A DNA stretch of 64,000 nt, taken from the NCBI RefSeq assembly GCF_001279005.1, contig NZ_LGCN01000221.1, positions 33,703 to 97,702 of the forward strand. Direction: 5' to 3'. Position 1 is the stretch's first letter; each line of letters opens with the position of its first letter. The DNA comes from Streptomyces caelestis. Lineage in GTDB: Bacteria > Actinomycetota > Actinomycetes > Streptomycetales > Streptomycetaceae. Shown here piece after piece: positions 1 through 8,743 of this stretch. Made by a program: the position numbers and the translations under genes. The notes under the pieces are model-generated. The model did not search any database. It was not told the DNA's origin and worked only from the letters and a program-made list of their open reading frames with translations.

Positions 1-38
1 CCCGCGCCGGGGACGGCGCGGGGCCCGTTGCGAGGGGG

Positions 39-2123
39 TCAGGACGCCGTGGGGGTCCAGCCGGCCAGCCAGTCGGCGACCTCCTGGTCGGCTGCCTGGG
101 CGTCGGTCAGATGGGGGCGGTTGCTGCTCGCCGCGCCCGAACCGGAGCCGGTGTTCCTGTACTCGGCGAAGCGGTCGTCCTTCCAGGAGAAGCCGCTCAT
201 GTCGGTCCAGGGCGTGGTGCGGATCGCGGCGCTGAGGCTGGTGTTGCGGACCGTGGTCTGCGGGTCCAGGGAGGCGTCGCCGCCGGCGTGCCAGGGGCGG
301 CCGAGGTAGAAGGTGCGGTCGGAGACGTCGCCGCTCACCGCCGAGTTGGCGATGAGGATGCCCTTGCGGTTCGCGGCCGTGCTCGGGGCCGTGACGTAGC
401 CGGCGGAGGAGCCGTCCCAGCGCTTCTTCAGCGTGATGACCGAGCGGTCGATCACCGCGGTGGCCCGGCCGAAGACGAAGTCGACGTTCCCGACGACGTA
501 GGAGTTGGTGACGTAGACCCGGCCCAGCCTGTCCTTGGCGGCCGTGTCGAGCAGGAGGGTGTCCTGGTCGCCCTCGACGATCACACCGTCGAGGAGGACC
601 TTGTCGGCCGCCGTGCGCAGGGCGACCGCCTGGTGGCCGGAGAGGGACTGGTTGGCGCCCTCGTCGAAGTCGTTGGAGATCGTCAGGTTGCGGGCCTGGA
701 AGTCGTCGGCCTCCACGGCGACCGTGGCGCTGCCGGAGGTGCCGTAGGTGCCCGAACCGTCCGGCTTCCGCGTGCCGGCCGCGTTGTTGTAGACGATCAC
801 CGTGTCCTTGCGGCTGCCGCCGGTGCCCTGGAAGGTGACGTGCGGCTTGTTGGACGGGACCTTGACCGTCTCGCGGTACGTGCCCGGCTTGATGGAGATC
901 ACCACGCGGGAGGCGTTGTTCGCGGGGACGGCGTTCACCGCCGCCTGGACCGTCCTGTACTGGCCGGTGCCGTCCTTGGCGACGGTGAGCGTGGTGGCCG
1001 CCGCGGCCTTCGTGGAGACCTCCGCCGACGCCGACATCGACGCCGACGTGCCGATGGTCGTGCGCGGGCCCGTGCCCGCCTTCAGCAGCGACGGCACGTC
1101 CGCCGCCCTGTCGAGCGTGTACGGGTAGTACGTCTTCGGGTCGAACGCCGTACCGCCGCTCTCGTTCCGTCCCGACGTGCCCGAGAAGACGTTGCCGCGC
1201 TGCACGACCGTCGCCGTCGCGTCCTTGATGACCGGGTTCCTCATGCCCTGGAAGTAGCTGTTCTCCAGGACCATCCGGGTGCCGCCGCGCGAGTAGTTGC
1301 CGTACGAGGATTTGATGTCCGTGTTCGCGACGTCCTCGAGGAAGTTGTTGTAGAGGTGCGCGTGGGCGGCGTTGTCCGTGGAGGGGTTGCGCTGCTCGGT
1401 CTCGCGGAACCAGTTGTGGTGGATCGTGATGTCCGTGGTGACGTTCTCGGTCCAGCCGATGCCGAAGGTCTTGTTGTTCTGGCTGAGCCTGTTCCAGGAG
1501 ACCGTCACGTACGTGCTGTCCTTGCGGACGTCGATCAGGCCGTCCGCCATGTTCCGCAGGTCGTTGTGGTCGATCCAGACGTGGTGGGCGCCGTCCATCT
1601 GGATCGCGTCGAAGTCGTGCTCCTTGTCGTTCCAGACGCCCTGGTAGGCGTCCCGGATCGTCAGGTTGCGGATGATCACGTTGTGCACGCCCCGGCCGAG
1701 GAAGAAGCCCCCGCCGACGAGGTGCCCGGACGTGCCGGAGCCCACGATCGTCTTGTCGGAGGCGACCTTGATCTCCTTGCCGACCGGGTTCATCGTGATC
1801 GTCCCGGCCACGACGATGACGTACGGCTCGGCGGCCGTGGCGTACTTCTCCAGGTCCGCCTGCGTCCGCACGGTGACGGTCCTGCCGTCCCGGCCGCCGT
1901 ACGTGCCGTTCTGGCCGAGCGCGTCGACGGAGGCGAAGCCGTCGGCGGTGGCGGTGGCCCAGGCGGGTGCGGCGGCGGCCGCCGCCGCGGCGGACGCCTC
2001 CTGCTGGGGGAGGAGGCCGGCGCCGTGGACCAGGAGGCCGGCGGTGGTCAGGGCCACGGGGAGGCCGACGGCCAGGAGCTTTTTGGACCTGCGGTGCCGG
2101 GCCGTGCTGCGGTGCTCGCTCAT
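39..2123 (-). CDS. Secreted pectate lyase (PL1) / pectin methylesterase (CE8) fusion
   Basis: Predicted extracellular enzyme of 694 residues that would both cleave and de-esterify pectin. The N-terminus has a basic stretch (RHRRSKK), a hydrophobic segment at about 17-40 and an Ala-rich tract, so it is a secretion signal. Residues about 55-345 read as a parallel beta-helix pectate lyase: WIDHND near 183, then THHNWF-like and QRNPS segments that carry the catalytic Arg region. Residues about 375-690 read as pectin methylesterase, with QDTLL, GNVDFVFG near 544 and YLGRPW further on. The open frame continues upstream, but ATG at 2123 is chosen because the signal peptide begins there. PL1 and CE8 are usually separate genes; here they share one chain. 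It lies 77 nt downstream of the sensor kinase on the same strand and may have its own promoter. Confidence 0.88.
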   Translation of the reverse strand: MSEHRSTARHRRSKKLLAVGLPVALTTAGLLVHGAGLLPQQEASAAAAAAAAPAWATATADGFASVDALGQNGTYGGRDGRTVTVRTQADLEKYATAAEPYVIVVAGTITMNPVGKEIKVASDKTIVGSGTSGHLVGGGFFLGRGVHNVIIRNLTIRDAYQGVWNDKEHDFDAIQMDGAHHVWIDHNDLRNMADGLIDVRKDSTYVTVSWNRLSQNNKTFGIGWTENVTTDITIHHNWFRETEQRNPSTDNAAHAHLYNNFLEDVANTDIKSSYGNYSRGGTRMVLENSYFQGMRNPVIKDATATVVQRGNVFSGTSGRNESGGTAFDPKTYYPYTLDRAADVPSLLKAGTGPRTTIGTSASMSASAEVSTKAAAATTLTVAKDGTGQYRTVQAAVNAVPANNASRVVISIKPGTYRETVKVPSNKPHVTFQGTGGSRKDTVIVYNNAAGTRKPDGSGTYGTSGSATVAVEADDFQARNLTISNDFDEGANQSLSGHQAVALRTAADKVLLDGVIVEGDQDTLLLDTAAKDRLGRVYVTNSYVVGNVDFVFGRATAVIDRSVITLKKRWDGSSAGYVTAPSTAANRKGILIANSAVSGDVSDRTFYLGRPWHAGGDASLDPQTTVRNTSLSAAIRTTPWTDMSGFSWKDDRFAEYRNTGSGSGAASSNRPHLTDAQAADQEVADWLAGWTPTAS

Positions 2124-2200
2124 GCGGCGATCCGTTCCGTGTGGGGGAGGGGACGCCGTTCGGTCGCCGCCCGGCGCGGAAAGGTTGCCGCCGAACGCGG

Positions 2201-3622
2201 CTAGGGCACCTCGGGCGGTGGGGTCGGGGCGCCCGGCAGGCGGACCGTGGCCGTCGTGCCGCCGCCGTCCGCCCGGGTCAGGGACACCTCGCCGCCCGCC
2301 TGCTGGACCGTGCGGGCCACGATGGACAGGCCGAGACCGGAGCCCGGGAGGGCGCGGGCGGTGGGGGAGCGCCAGAACCGGTCGAACACGTGCGGGAGTT
2401 CGTCGACGGGGATGCCGGGGCCGTGGTCGCGGACGGTGAGGACGCCGTCGGCCAGGCGTACGTCGATCACTCCGCCCTCCGGACTGAACTTCACCGCGTT
2501 GTCCAGGATGTTGACCACCGCCCGCTCCAGCGCGGACGGCTCCGCCCGTACGTACCACGGGTGGACGTCCGCGGTGATGGTCAGCTCGGGGCCGCGCAGC
2601 CGGGCGCGGCGCAGGGCCGACTCGACGGCGTCCTGCCAGGCGACGATCTGCGCCCGGTCCGCGTGCTGGCCGGTGTCGGGACGGGACAGCTCCTGCAGGT
2701 CGCCGATGAGCGCGGCCAGTTCCGTCATCTGCGCCTTCACGGAGGCGAGCAGGGCCTTGCGGTCGGCCTCCGGGATCGGGCGGCCCGTCTCCTCGCTGCG
2801 GGTGAGGAGTTCGATGTTGGTGCGCAGCGAGGTGAGCGGGGTGCGCAGCTCGTGGCCGGCGTCCGCGATCAGCTGCTGCTGGAGGTCGCGGGAGCTGGCG
2901 AGGGCCGAGGTCATGGAGTTGAAGGAGCGGGAGAGGCGGGCGATCTCGTCCTCGTCGGCGTCGTCGACGGGGATGCGGACGGTGAGGTCCTCGGTCCGGG
3001 CGACGTGTTCGACGGCCCGGGTCAGCTCGTCCACGGGGCGCAGGGCGGTCCGGGCCACCCAGAGGCCGGCGGCGGCGGCGCCCACGACCCCGGCGCCCGC
3101 GACGAAGACCAGGACCAGCGCCAGGTTGTTGAGGGAGTCGTGCACCTCGCTCAGCGGGCGCGCGGCGGAGACGGCGACGTCCCGCAGGCCGGGCACGGTG
3201 TAGGTGAAGACCCGGTACCGGCCGCCGTCGGAGCCCGTCGCGTCGTGCAGCGCGTCGGCGGACGCGCCCTCGGCGACGGCGCGGTCGGCGCCGGTGAGCC
3301 GGACCGCCTCCGTGCCGATGATGAGACAGCTCCCGCCCTTGCCGTCCACGAGCTGTACGGACGAGCCGAAGGGGTTCTCCTCGCGGGTGACGGGGTCGTG
3401 GGCGCACAGGCCCGTGCGCAGGTCGAGGTACTTGCTCACCTGCTGCCCGTCCATGCGGTTCGCCTTCAGGGCCTCGTCCAGCGAACTCACCAGCACGCTC
3501 TTCACCACGAACCAGCACGCCGCCGCCACCACCGCCACCGCGAACGCCACCGCCGCCGCCACCAGCAGCGACAGCCGGGCCCGGAGGGGCAGGGCGCGGA
3601 CGCGGCGGACCAGCCCGCTCAC
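2201..3622 (-). CDS. Two-component sensor histidine kinase
   Basis: Membrane sensor kinase of 473 residues that should phosphorylate the response regulator encoded immediately upstream. There is a transmembrane segment at about 18-42, an extracytoplasmic sensor region, and a second membrane segment near 160-185. A HAMP linker follows, then the H-box GHELRTPL with phospho-accepting His near 256, the N-box (NILDNAVKF), and G-boxes ([14 protein letters not shown]). The start codon overlaps the regulator stop by 4 nt (ATGA), so the two are translationally coupled. The order protease, regulator, kinase resembles the mycobacterial mprAB-pepD envelope-stress group, but the signal sensed here is not visible from sequence. 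Confidence 0.93.
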   Translation of the reverse strand: MSGLVRRVRALPLRARLSLLVAAAVAFAVAVVAAACWFVVKSVLVSSLDEALKANRMDGQQVSKYLDLRTGLCAHDPVTREENPFGSSVQLVDGKGGSCLIIGTEAVRLTGADRAVAEGASADALHDATGSDGGRYRVFTYTVPGLRDVAVSAARPLSEVHDSLNNLALVLVFVAGAGVVGAAAAGLWVARTALRPVDELTRAVEHVARTEDLTVRIPVDDADEDEIARLSRSFNSMTSALASSRDLQQQLIADAGHELRTPLTSLRTNIELLTRSEETGRPIPEADRKALLASVKAQMTELAALIGDLQELSRPDTGQHADRAQIVAWQDAVESALRRARLRGPELTITADVHPWYVRAEPSALERAVVNILDNAVKFSPEGGVIDVRLADGVLTVRDHGPGIPVDELPHVFDRFWRSPTARALPGSGLGLSIVARTVQQAGGEVSLTRADGGGTTATVRLPGAPTPPPEVP

Positions 3623-4353
3623 TCCGCGCCCCCCTGCCGCAGCACGTACCCCACCCCCCGCACCGTGTGCACCAGGCGCGGCTCGCCGCCCGCCTCGGTC
3701 TTGCGGCGCAGGTACATGACGTACACGTCGAGCGAGTTGGACGAGGGCTCGAAGTCGAAGCCCCAGACCGCCTTCAGGATCTGCTCGCGGGTGAGCACCT
3801 GGCGCGGGTGGGCCATGAACATCTCGAGGAGGGTGAACTCCGTGCGGGTCAGCTCCACCCGCCGGGCGCCGCGGGTGACCTCGCGGGTCGCCAGGTCCAT
3901 GCGCAGGTCGGCGAAGGCGAGGACGTCGTCCGACGCGGCGGAGGCGTCCACCGCCGCCGCGTACGAGCTGCGGCGCAGCAGGGCGCGGATCCGGGCGAAC
4001 AGCTCGTCCAGCTCGAACGGCTTGACCAGGTAGTCGTCCGCCCCCGCGTCCAGGCCGGTCACCCGGTCGCCGACCGTGTCCCGGGCGGTCAGCATCAGGA
4101 TGGGCGTGGTGTCGCCGGTGGCGCGGATGCGGCGGGCGGCGGTCAGGCCGTCCATGCGGGGCATCTGGATGTCCAGGACGAGCAGGTCGGGCCGGTGGGC
4201 CGCCGCCTTCTCCAGGGCGTCCGCGCCGTCGACGGCGACCTCGGTGCCGTACCCCTCGAAGGCCAGGCTGCGCTGGAGCGCTTCGCGCACCGCCGGCTCG
4301 TCGTCGACGATCAGGATGCGCTGGGGGTCGCGGTCGCCTTCTGCGGGGCTCAT
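3619..4353 (-). CDS. OmpR/MprA-type response regulator
   Basis: Cytoplasmic DNA-binding regulator of 244 residues, partner of the overlapping histidine kinase gene. The receiver domain starts [11 protein letters not shown] and has the phospho-accepting Asp near residue 61 ([12 protein letters not shown]), with the conserved Lys in the LVKPFE loop. A winged-helix output domain fills the C-terminal 100 residues ([32 protein letters not shown]). ATG 4353 is preferred over an in-frame GTG at 4371 because GAGGAA lies 9 nt before the ATG and overlaps that GTG. The upstream neighbour on the same strand is the HtrA-like protease, 69 nt away, so the three genes may form one transcript. Confidence 0.92.
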   Translation of the reverse strand: MSPAEGDRDPQRILIVDDEPAVREALQRSLAFEGYGTEVAVDGADALEKAAAHRPDLLVLDIQMPRMDGLTAARRIRATGDTTPILMLTARDTVGDRVTGLDAGADDYLVKPFELDELFARIRALLRRSSYAAAVDASAASDDVLAFADLRMDLATREVTRGARRVELTRTEFTLLEMFMAHPRQVLTREQILKAVWGFDFEPSSNSLDVYVMYLRRKTEAGGEPRLVHTVRGVGYVLRQGGAE

Positions 4354-4422
4354 GGGCTCGGGGTTCCTCACGGCTCTCTACGGGGTCGGTCCTTCAGCCT
4401 CGCACGGTACGCGGGCGGCGCG

Positions 4423-5445
4423 TCAGGTCGTCGAGCCGGAGCGCAGCGCCGGCAGGTCGGACGTGACGGTGTCGATCGGGATGGCGAAGCCCAGGCCCAC
4501 GCTGCCCGCGTCGGACGAGGACGAGCCGCTGCCGCTCGACGAGTACATCGCGGAGTTGACGCCGATGACGTGGCCGTTCATGTCGATCAGCGCGCCGCCG
4601 GAGTTGCCCGGGTTCAGGGACGCGTCGGTCTGGATCGCCTGGTACGTGGTCGTGGAGCCGCCCGTGTCGCCGTTGAACTCCTGGCCGCCGTACTCGAACG
4701 GCCAGCCGCCGCCCTGCTGCCGCTGCTGCTGCCCCTGGCCCTCGTCCGTCGAGACGGTCACGTCACGGTCGAGGGCCGAGACGATGCCGCTGGTCACCGT
4801 TCCGGTCAGGCCCTCGGGGGAGCCGATCGCCACGACCTGGTCACCGACCTGCACGCCGTCGGAGTCGCCGAGGGTGGCCGCCTGCAGACCGGAGGCGTCC
4901 CGCAGCTTGATCAGGGCGAGGTCCTTGCCGCTGTCGGTGCCGACGGTCTCCGCCGCGTAGGTCGTGCCGTCGCTGGTCCGCACCTCGATCGAGGTGGCCC
5001 CGGACACGACGTGGTTGTTGGTGACGATCTCGCCGTCGGACGTGATGATCACGCCGGAGCCGGTGGAGGAGCCGGCGTTCGAGGTCGCGTTGATCTCGAC
5101 GATGCTCGGGGTGACCGCCTCCGCGACGCCGGCCACCGTGCCCTTCCGGCTCGACGGCACGACGGTGGTACTGGTCGAGCCGGCGGCGGCCGTGTCGCCG
5201 CCGGCCAGCTCCTGGATGCCGTAGGCGGTGCCGCCGCCCACCGCCGCCGCGACGATCGCCACGGCCGCGAGCAGGGCCGCCGGGCCGCGGGCGCGCTTCC
5301 TCTTCTTCGCGGGCCGCGGCGCGGGCTCCTGCGTGGGTTCCTGCGCGGGCTGCGGGGACGGCGCGTACGCCGGCGGGGGCGGCCACTCGGGGTTCACCGG
5401 GGCGGGGCTTCCGTACGCGCCGTTGGGGCGGGGGCTCTCGGTCAT
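4423..5445 (-). CDS. HtrA/DegP-type membrane-anchored serine protease without PDZ domain
   Basis: Trypsin-fold protease of 340 residues acting outside the membrane. An acidic/proline-rich cytoplasmic N-terminus of about 50 residues is followed by KKRKRAR and one transmembrane segment (about 55-75). The catalytic triad is visible: His near 145 in NNHVV, Asp near 176 in GKDLALIKL, Ser near 281 in LNPGNSGGAL. The chain ends about 45 residues after the serine motif (GLGFAIPIDTV), so the PDZ domain usual in HtrA proteins is absent. A Gln-rich insertion (GQGQQQRQQGG) lies before the serine region. It precedes the response regulator and kinase on the same strand, which suggests an envelope-stress module. 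Mycobacterial PepD beside MprAB is the closest known arrangement. Confidence 0.9.
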   Translation of the reverse strand: MTESPRPNGAYGSPAPVNPEWPPPPAYAPSPQPAQEPTQEPAPRPAKKRKRARGPAALLAAVAIVAAAVGGGTAYGIQELAGGDTAAAGSTSTTVVPSSRKGTVAGVAEAVTPSIVEINATSNAGSSTGSGVIITSDGEIVTNNHVVSGATSIEVRTSDGTTYAAETVGTDSGKDLALIKLRDASGLQAATLGDSDGVQVGDQVVAIGSPEGLTGTVTSGIVSALDRDVTVSTDEGQGQQQRQQGGGWPFEYGGQEFNGDTGGSTTTYQAIQTDASLNPGNSGGALIDMNGHVIGVNSAMYSSSGSGSSSSDAGSVGLGFAIPIDTVTSDLPALRSGSTT

Positions 5446-5555
5446 GGCACCGAGCCTCGCGCCCGACCATGAGAGCGAGCTGAGTGTGTGCTGAGAAGTC
5501 CGGCAGAACCTCGTATGCCCGATATGAGGACCGCGGGTCCGGCCGAGGGGCCCGG

Positions 5556-6578
5556 TTACGCGCAGCCGCAGGAGTGGCGGACCACCAGGCGGGACGGGTA
5601 CACCTTCAGCCGCTCACGGCGGGAGCCCGCCACCCGCACGCCGTCGTCCAGGACGAGGTCGACCGCCGCACGGGCCATCGCCGAGCGGTCGGAGGCGACC
5701 GTGGTCAGCGGCGGGTCCGCGAGCGCCGCCTCCTTGATGTCGTCGAACCCGGCGACCGCCAGCTCCCCCGGCACGTCGATCCGCAGCTCCCGCGCGGCGC
5801 GCAGGATGCCGATCGCCTGGTCGTCGGTGGAGCAGAAGACCGCGGGCGGGCGGTCCGGGCCGGAGAGGATGTCCAGGCCGACACGGTAGGCGTCGTAGCG
5901 GTTGTACGGGGCCTCGAAGAGACGGCCCTCGGTCGGTATGCCGGCCTCCTCCATCGCGCGCCGCCAGCCCTCGACGTGGTCGGAGACCGGGTCGCCGACG
6001 GCGGGGGTCTCCGCGGTGCCGCCGACGCAGGCCACGTACTCGTTGCCGTGTTCCAGCAGGTGGCGCACGGCGAGCTGGGCGCCGCCGAGGTCGTCGGTGA
6101 CGACGGCGACGTCGTCGATCGCCTCCGGGCGCTCGTGCAACAGGACGATCCGGGCGTCCCACGCCTCGATCTCCGCGGCGGCCTGGTCGTTGAGCGCGTG
6201 GCTGACCAGGATCAGGCCGGACACCCGCATCCCGAGGAAGGCCCGCAGATAGTGGACCTCGCGCTCGGCGATGTAGTCGGTGTTGCCGACGAGCACCATC
6301 TTCCCGCGCTCGGAGGCGGCCTGCTCGACCGCGTGCGCCATCTCGCCGAAGAACGGCTGACGGGCGTCCGGGATGATCAGGCCTATGAGGTCCGTGCGCC
6401 GCGAGGCCATCGCCTGGGCGACCCGGTCCGGCCGGTACCCCAGCTCCTTGATCGCGGCGAGGACGCGCTCGCGCGTGGCCGGGGCGACCGGCCGGGGTCC
6501 GTTGTTGATGACGTAGCTGACGACGGCGGTGGACGTCCCCGCCAGCCGCGCCACGTCATCCCTGGTTACCTTGGCCAC
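5556..6578 (-). CDS. LacI-family transcriptional regulator
   Basis: DNA-binding repressor-type protein of 340 residues. The N-terminal helix-turn-helix and hinge are clear ([23 protein letters not shown], residues 4-27, then [11 protein letters not shown]). A periplasmic-binding-protein-like effector domain follows ([25 protein letters not shown]). GTG at 6578 is taken as the start because a TAGACT -10 box (read on the minus strand, 6585-6590) lies exactly 6 nt before it, as in leaderless transcripts. The effector is unknown. The gene is flanked by the HtrA group downstream and glnR upstream, both on the same strand, and none of them is an obvious sugar-transport target. Confidence 0.9.
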   Translation of the reverse strand: MAKVTRDDVARLAGTSTAVVSYVINNGPRPVAPATRERVLAAIKELGYRPDRVAQAMASRRTDLIGLIIPDARQPFFGEMAHAVEQAASERGKMVLVGNTDYIAEREVHYLRAFLGMRVSGLILVSHALNDQAAAEIEAWDARIVLLHERPEAIDDVAVVTDDLGGAQLAVRHLLEHGNEYVACVGGTAETPAVGDPVSDHVEGWRRAMEEAGIPTEGRLFEAPYNRYDAYRVGLDILSGPDRPPAVFCSTDDQAIGILRAARELRIDVPGELAVAGFDDIKEAALADPPLTTVASDRSAMARAAVDLVLDDGVRVAGSRRERLKVYPSRLVVRHSCGCA

Positions 6579-6584
6579 GCGCGG

Positions 6585-6590
6585 AGTCTA
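6585..6590 (-). promoter_or_regulatory. -10 box for a leaderless lacI-like transcript
   Basis: TAGACT on the minus strand, with 6 nt between it and the GTG start at 6578. That spacing places the expected transcription start at the start codon itself. Confidence 0.55.
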
Positions 6591-6620
6591 CGCGGATATA
6601 CCCGGGGTGGGCAGGGAGTA

Positions 6621-7376
6621 TCACACCTTGGATGACGCGGCTTCCGCGGTGCCCGTCCGCTCCTCGGCCCGGGCGTCCTCCGCGGCGCGCGCCGGCTTCT
6701 CGGGTTTCTCGGGGGTGACGAACCGGTAGCCGACGTTGCGGACGGTGCCGATCAGCGACTCGTGCTCGGGGCCGAGTTTGGCGCGCAGGCGCCGTACGTG
6801 GACGTCGACCGTGCGGGTGCCGCCGAAGTAGTCGTAGCCCCAGACCTCCTGGAGCAGCTGGGCGCGGGTGAAGACCCGGCCGGGGTGCTGCGCGAGGTAT
6901 TTGAGCAGTTCGAATTCCTTGAAGGTCAGGTCGAGGACCCTGCCCTTGAGTTTCGCGGAGTAGGTCGCCTCGTCGACCGACAGGTCGCCGTTGCGGATCT
7001 CCATCGGGGAGTCGTCGTTGACGATCTGCTGGCGGCCCATGGCGAGGCGCAGGCGTGCCTCCACCTCGGCCGGGCCCGCGGTGTCCAGGAGGACGTCGTC
7101 GATGCCCCAGTCCGCGGTGACGGCGGCCAGGCCGCCCTCGGTCACGACCAGGACGAGGGGGCAGCCGGGGCCGGTGGAGCGCAGCAGCTGGCACAGGCTG
7201 CGGACCTGCGGGAGGTCGCGGCGGCCGTCGACCAGGATCACGTCGGCGCCGGGGGTGTCGACGAGGGCGGGTCCCTCCGCGGGGGCCACGCGCACGGTGT
7301 GCAGCAGCAGACCGAGGGCGGGGAGCACCTCCGTCGACGGCTGGAGGGCGTTGGTCAGGAGCAGCAGAGAGCTCAT
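6621..7376 (-). CDS. glnR: GlnR, global nitrogen-response regulator
   Basis: OmpR-type orphan regulator of 251 residues that controls nitrogen assimilation genes (glnA, amtB and others) in actinobacteria. The N-terminus [13 protein letters not shown] and the receiver-like domain are typical of GlnR. Asp50 (ILVDG) is kept, but the acidic pair normally needed for phosphorylation is missing, which fits the known phosphorylation-independent homodimer. The winged helix spans about 125-230 ([33 protein letters not shown]). The tail after residue 225 is Ala/Glu-rich and variable in the family. ATG 7376 matches the known family start, although the frame is open further upstream. A short ORF with a strong ribosome site ends on this start codon and may couple its translation. 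Confidence 0.96.
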   Translation of the reverse strand: MSSLLLLTNALQPSTEVLPALGLLLHTVRVAPAEGPALVDTPGADVILVDGRRDLPQVRSLCQLLRSTGPGCPLVLVVTEGGLAAVTADWGIDDVLLDTAGPAEVEARLRLAMGRQQIVNDDSPMEIRNGDLSVDEATYSAKLKGRVLDLTFKEFELLKYLAQHPGRVFTRAQLLQEVWGYDYFGGTRTVDVHVRRLRAKLGPEHESLIGTVRNVGYRFVTPEKPEKPARAAEDARAEERTGTAEAASSKV

Positions 7377-7432
7377 CGCACCCCACCGGCCCGGGTCGTC
7401 GTCGTTCGCTCGTGCACGGTTCGCTCGCCCAT
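7373..7432 (-). CDS. Possible 19-residue leader ORF coupled to glnR
   Basis: Nineteen codons ([19 protein letters not shown]) begin at ATG 7432. A GAGGAGG ribosome site lies about 9 nt upstream (near 7444-7450), far stronger than anything directly ahead of glnR. The TGA stop overlaps the glnR ATG in an ATGA junction. Ribosomes loading at this site could therefore feed glnR translation. The peptide matches no family known to me, and it may only be a ribosome-loading device. Four consecutive Thr codons (all ACG or ACC) are the only composition bias. Confidence 0.4.
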   Translation of the reverse strand: MGERTVHERTTTTRAGGVR

Positions 7433-7599
7433 AACGTCTGGTTCCTCCTCGGTCCCTGCGAGGACGTTTACGGCATTGCCGGGTGCGTTCGACGGCCCGT
7501 ACACCGGCGGTTTCCCGCGTTCGTATACAACGCTTCCGAAAGCACAAAAGGACCCGGGGGCTTCACTGCCCGAGTCCTCTTCGCAGCAGAATAGCCGAC

Positions 7600-8445
7600 A
7601 TGAGCACCGGTCGGGCAGGTCATGTGGCGCGATCCACCACGCGATCCACCATTCGTCCATATTCCGAGACGCCCGGGGTAACACGGGACCGGGCGCCTTT
7701 GCGGACGTTCCTGCACACCGCGGACGGGGTGGCGATCGATTCCGTATACGAACCGGGGAGCCCTCCTTCCCGTGATCTCGTTTTCGTGATCGCGCACGGA
7801 TTCACCGGGAACGCGGACCGGCCGCACGTGCGGCGGGCGGCGCGGGCCCTCGCGCGGTACGGCGGTGTCGTGACGTTCTCCTTCCGGGGGCACGGGGCCT
7901 CGGGCGGACGGTCGACCGTGGGGGACCGGGAGGTGCTCGACCTCGCGGCGGCGGTGGGGTGGGCGCGTGAGCTGGGGTACGCGCGGGTGGCCACCGTCGG
8001 CTTCTCCATGGGCGGCTCGGTGGTGCTGCGGCACGCCGCGGCCGGCCGGGACGCCGGGGTCGACGCCGTCGTCTCCGTGAGCGCGCCCGCGCGGTGGTTC
8101 TACCGGGGCACCGCCCCCATGCGGCGGCTGCACTGGCTGGTGACCCGGCCGTCCGGGCGGCTGGTGGGGCGGTACGGGCTGCGGACGCGGATCCACCACC
8201 GGCAGTGGGACCCGGTGCCGGTGCCGCCCGTCGAGGCGGTGCCCCGGATCGCGCCCACGCCGCTGCTGATCGTGCACGGGGACCAGGACGGCTACTTCCC
8301 GCTCGACCACCCGCGGATGCTGGCGGCCGCCGCCGGGGAGCACGGGGAACTGTGGGTCGAGGCCGGCATGGGGCACGCGGAGAACGCGGCGCCGGAGGAG
8401 CTGCTGGGGCGGATCGGGGACTGGGTGGTGGACCGGGCGGGCTAG
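7600..8445 (+). CDS. Alpha/beta-hydrolase
   Basis: Predicted cytoplasmic hydrolase of 281 residues. It has the alpha/beta-hydrolase features IAHGFTGN (oxyanion loop), the nucleophile elbow GFSMGGS near residue 135, the acid loop IVHGDQDGYFP, and a C-terminal His in GMGHAE. The substrate cannot be told from sequence. ATG 7600 gives a normal family length; the frame continues upstream into non-conserved sequence. It is divergent from glnR and is followed 40 nt later by the sulfur-carrier gene. Confidence 0.85.
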   Translation: MSTGRAGHVARSTTRSTIRPYSETPGVTRDRAPLRTFLHTADGVAIDSVYEPGSPPSRDLVFVIAHGFTGNADRPHVRRAARALARYGGVVTFSFRGHGASGGRSTVGDREVLDLAAAVGWARELGYARVATVGFSMGGSVVLRHAAAGRDAGVDAVVSVSAPARWFYRGTAPMRRLHWLVTRPSGRLVGRYGLRTRIHHRQWDPVPVPPVEAVPRIAPTPLLIVHGDQDGYFPLDHPRMLAAAAGEHGELWVEAGMGHAENAAPEELLGRIGDWVVDRAG

Positions 8446-8485
8446 CCTGACGGTGTTCACCGTCAACTTCATGAGGAATCAGCAG

Positions 8486-8740
8486 ATGGCAAAGGTCACG
8501 GTGCGGTACTGGGCCGCCGCCAAGGCCGCGGCCGGGGTGGCCGAGGAGGCGCACGAGGCGGCCACGCTCGCCGAGGCGCTCGACGCGGTGCGCGGGCGGC
8601 ACCCCGGCGAACTCGCGCGTGTGCTGCGGCGGTGCTCGTTCCTCGTCGACGGTGATCCCGTGGGCAAGCGCGCGCATGAGACGGTACGGCTGGCCGACGG
8701 CGGCACGGTCGAGGTGCTTCCGCCGTTCGCAGGAGGGTGA
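8486..8740 (+). CDS. MoaD/ThiS-like sulfur-carrier protein
   Basis: Ubiquitin-fold protein of 84 residues ending in Gly-Gly (PPFAGG), the tail that is adenylated and thiocarboxylated in MoaD and ThiS. Conserved features include VRYWAAAKAAAG at the start and the HETVRLADGGTVEVLPP hairpin before the tail. ATG 8486 is chosen: GAGGA lies about 10 nt ahead and the family start MAKVTVRYW is there. In mycobacteria the equivalent (thiX) also sits near lmeA, cysA2 and sseC2. This supports a role in sulfur transfer with the downstream rhodanese, though the E1-type partner is not in this window. Confidence 0.88.
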   Translation: MAKVTVRYWAAAKAAAGVAEEAHEAATLAEALDAVRGRHPGELARVLRRCSFLVDGDPVGKRAHETVRLADGGTVEVLPPFAGG

Positions 8741-8743
8741 GCG

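Noticed and set aside
111..2204. Long plus-strand open frame opposite the pectinase gene
   Set aside because: It is a GC-bias mirror of the real minus-strand gene. Its translation is repetitive Arg/Val/Gly/Asp with no family pattern. The same applies to other long opposite-strand frames, for example 1967-4033, 3667-5472, 30497-32065 and 59033-60463.
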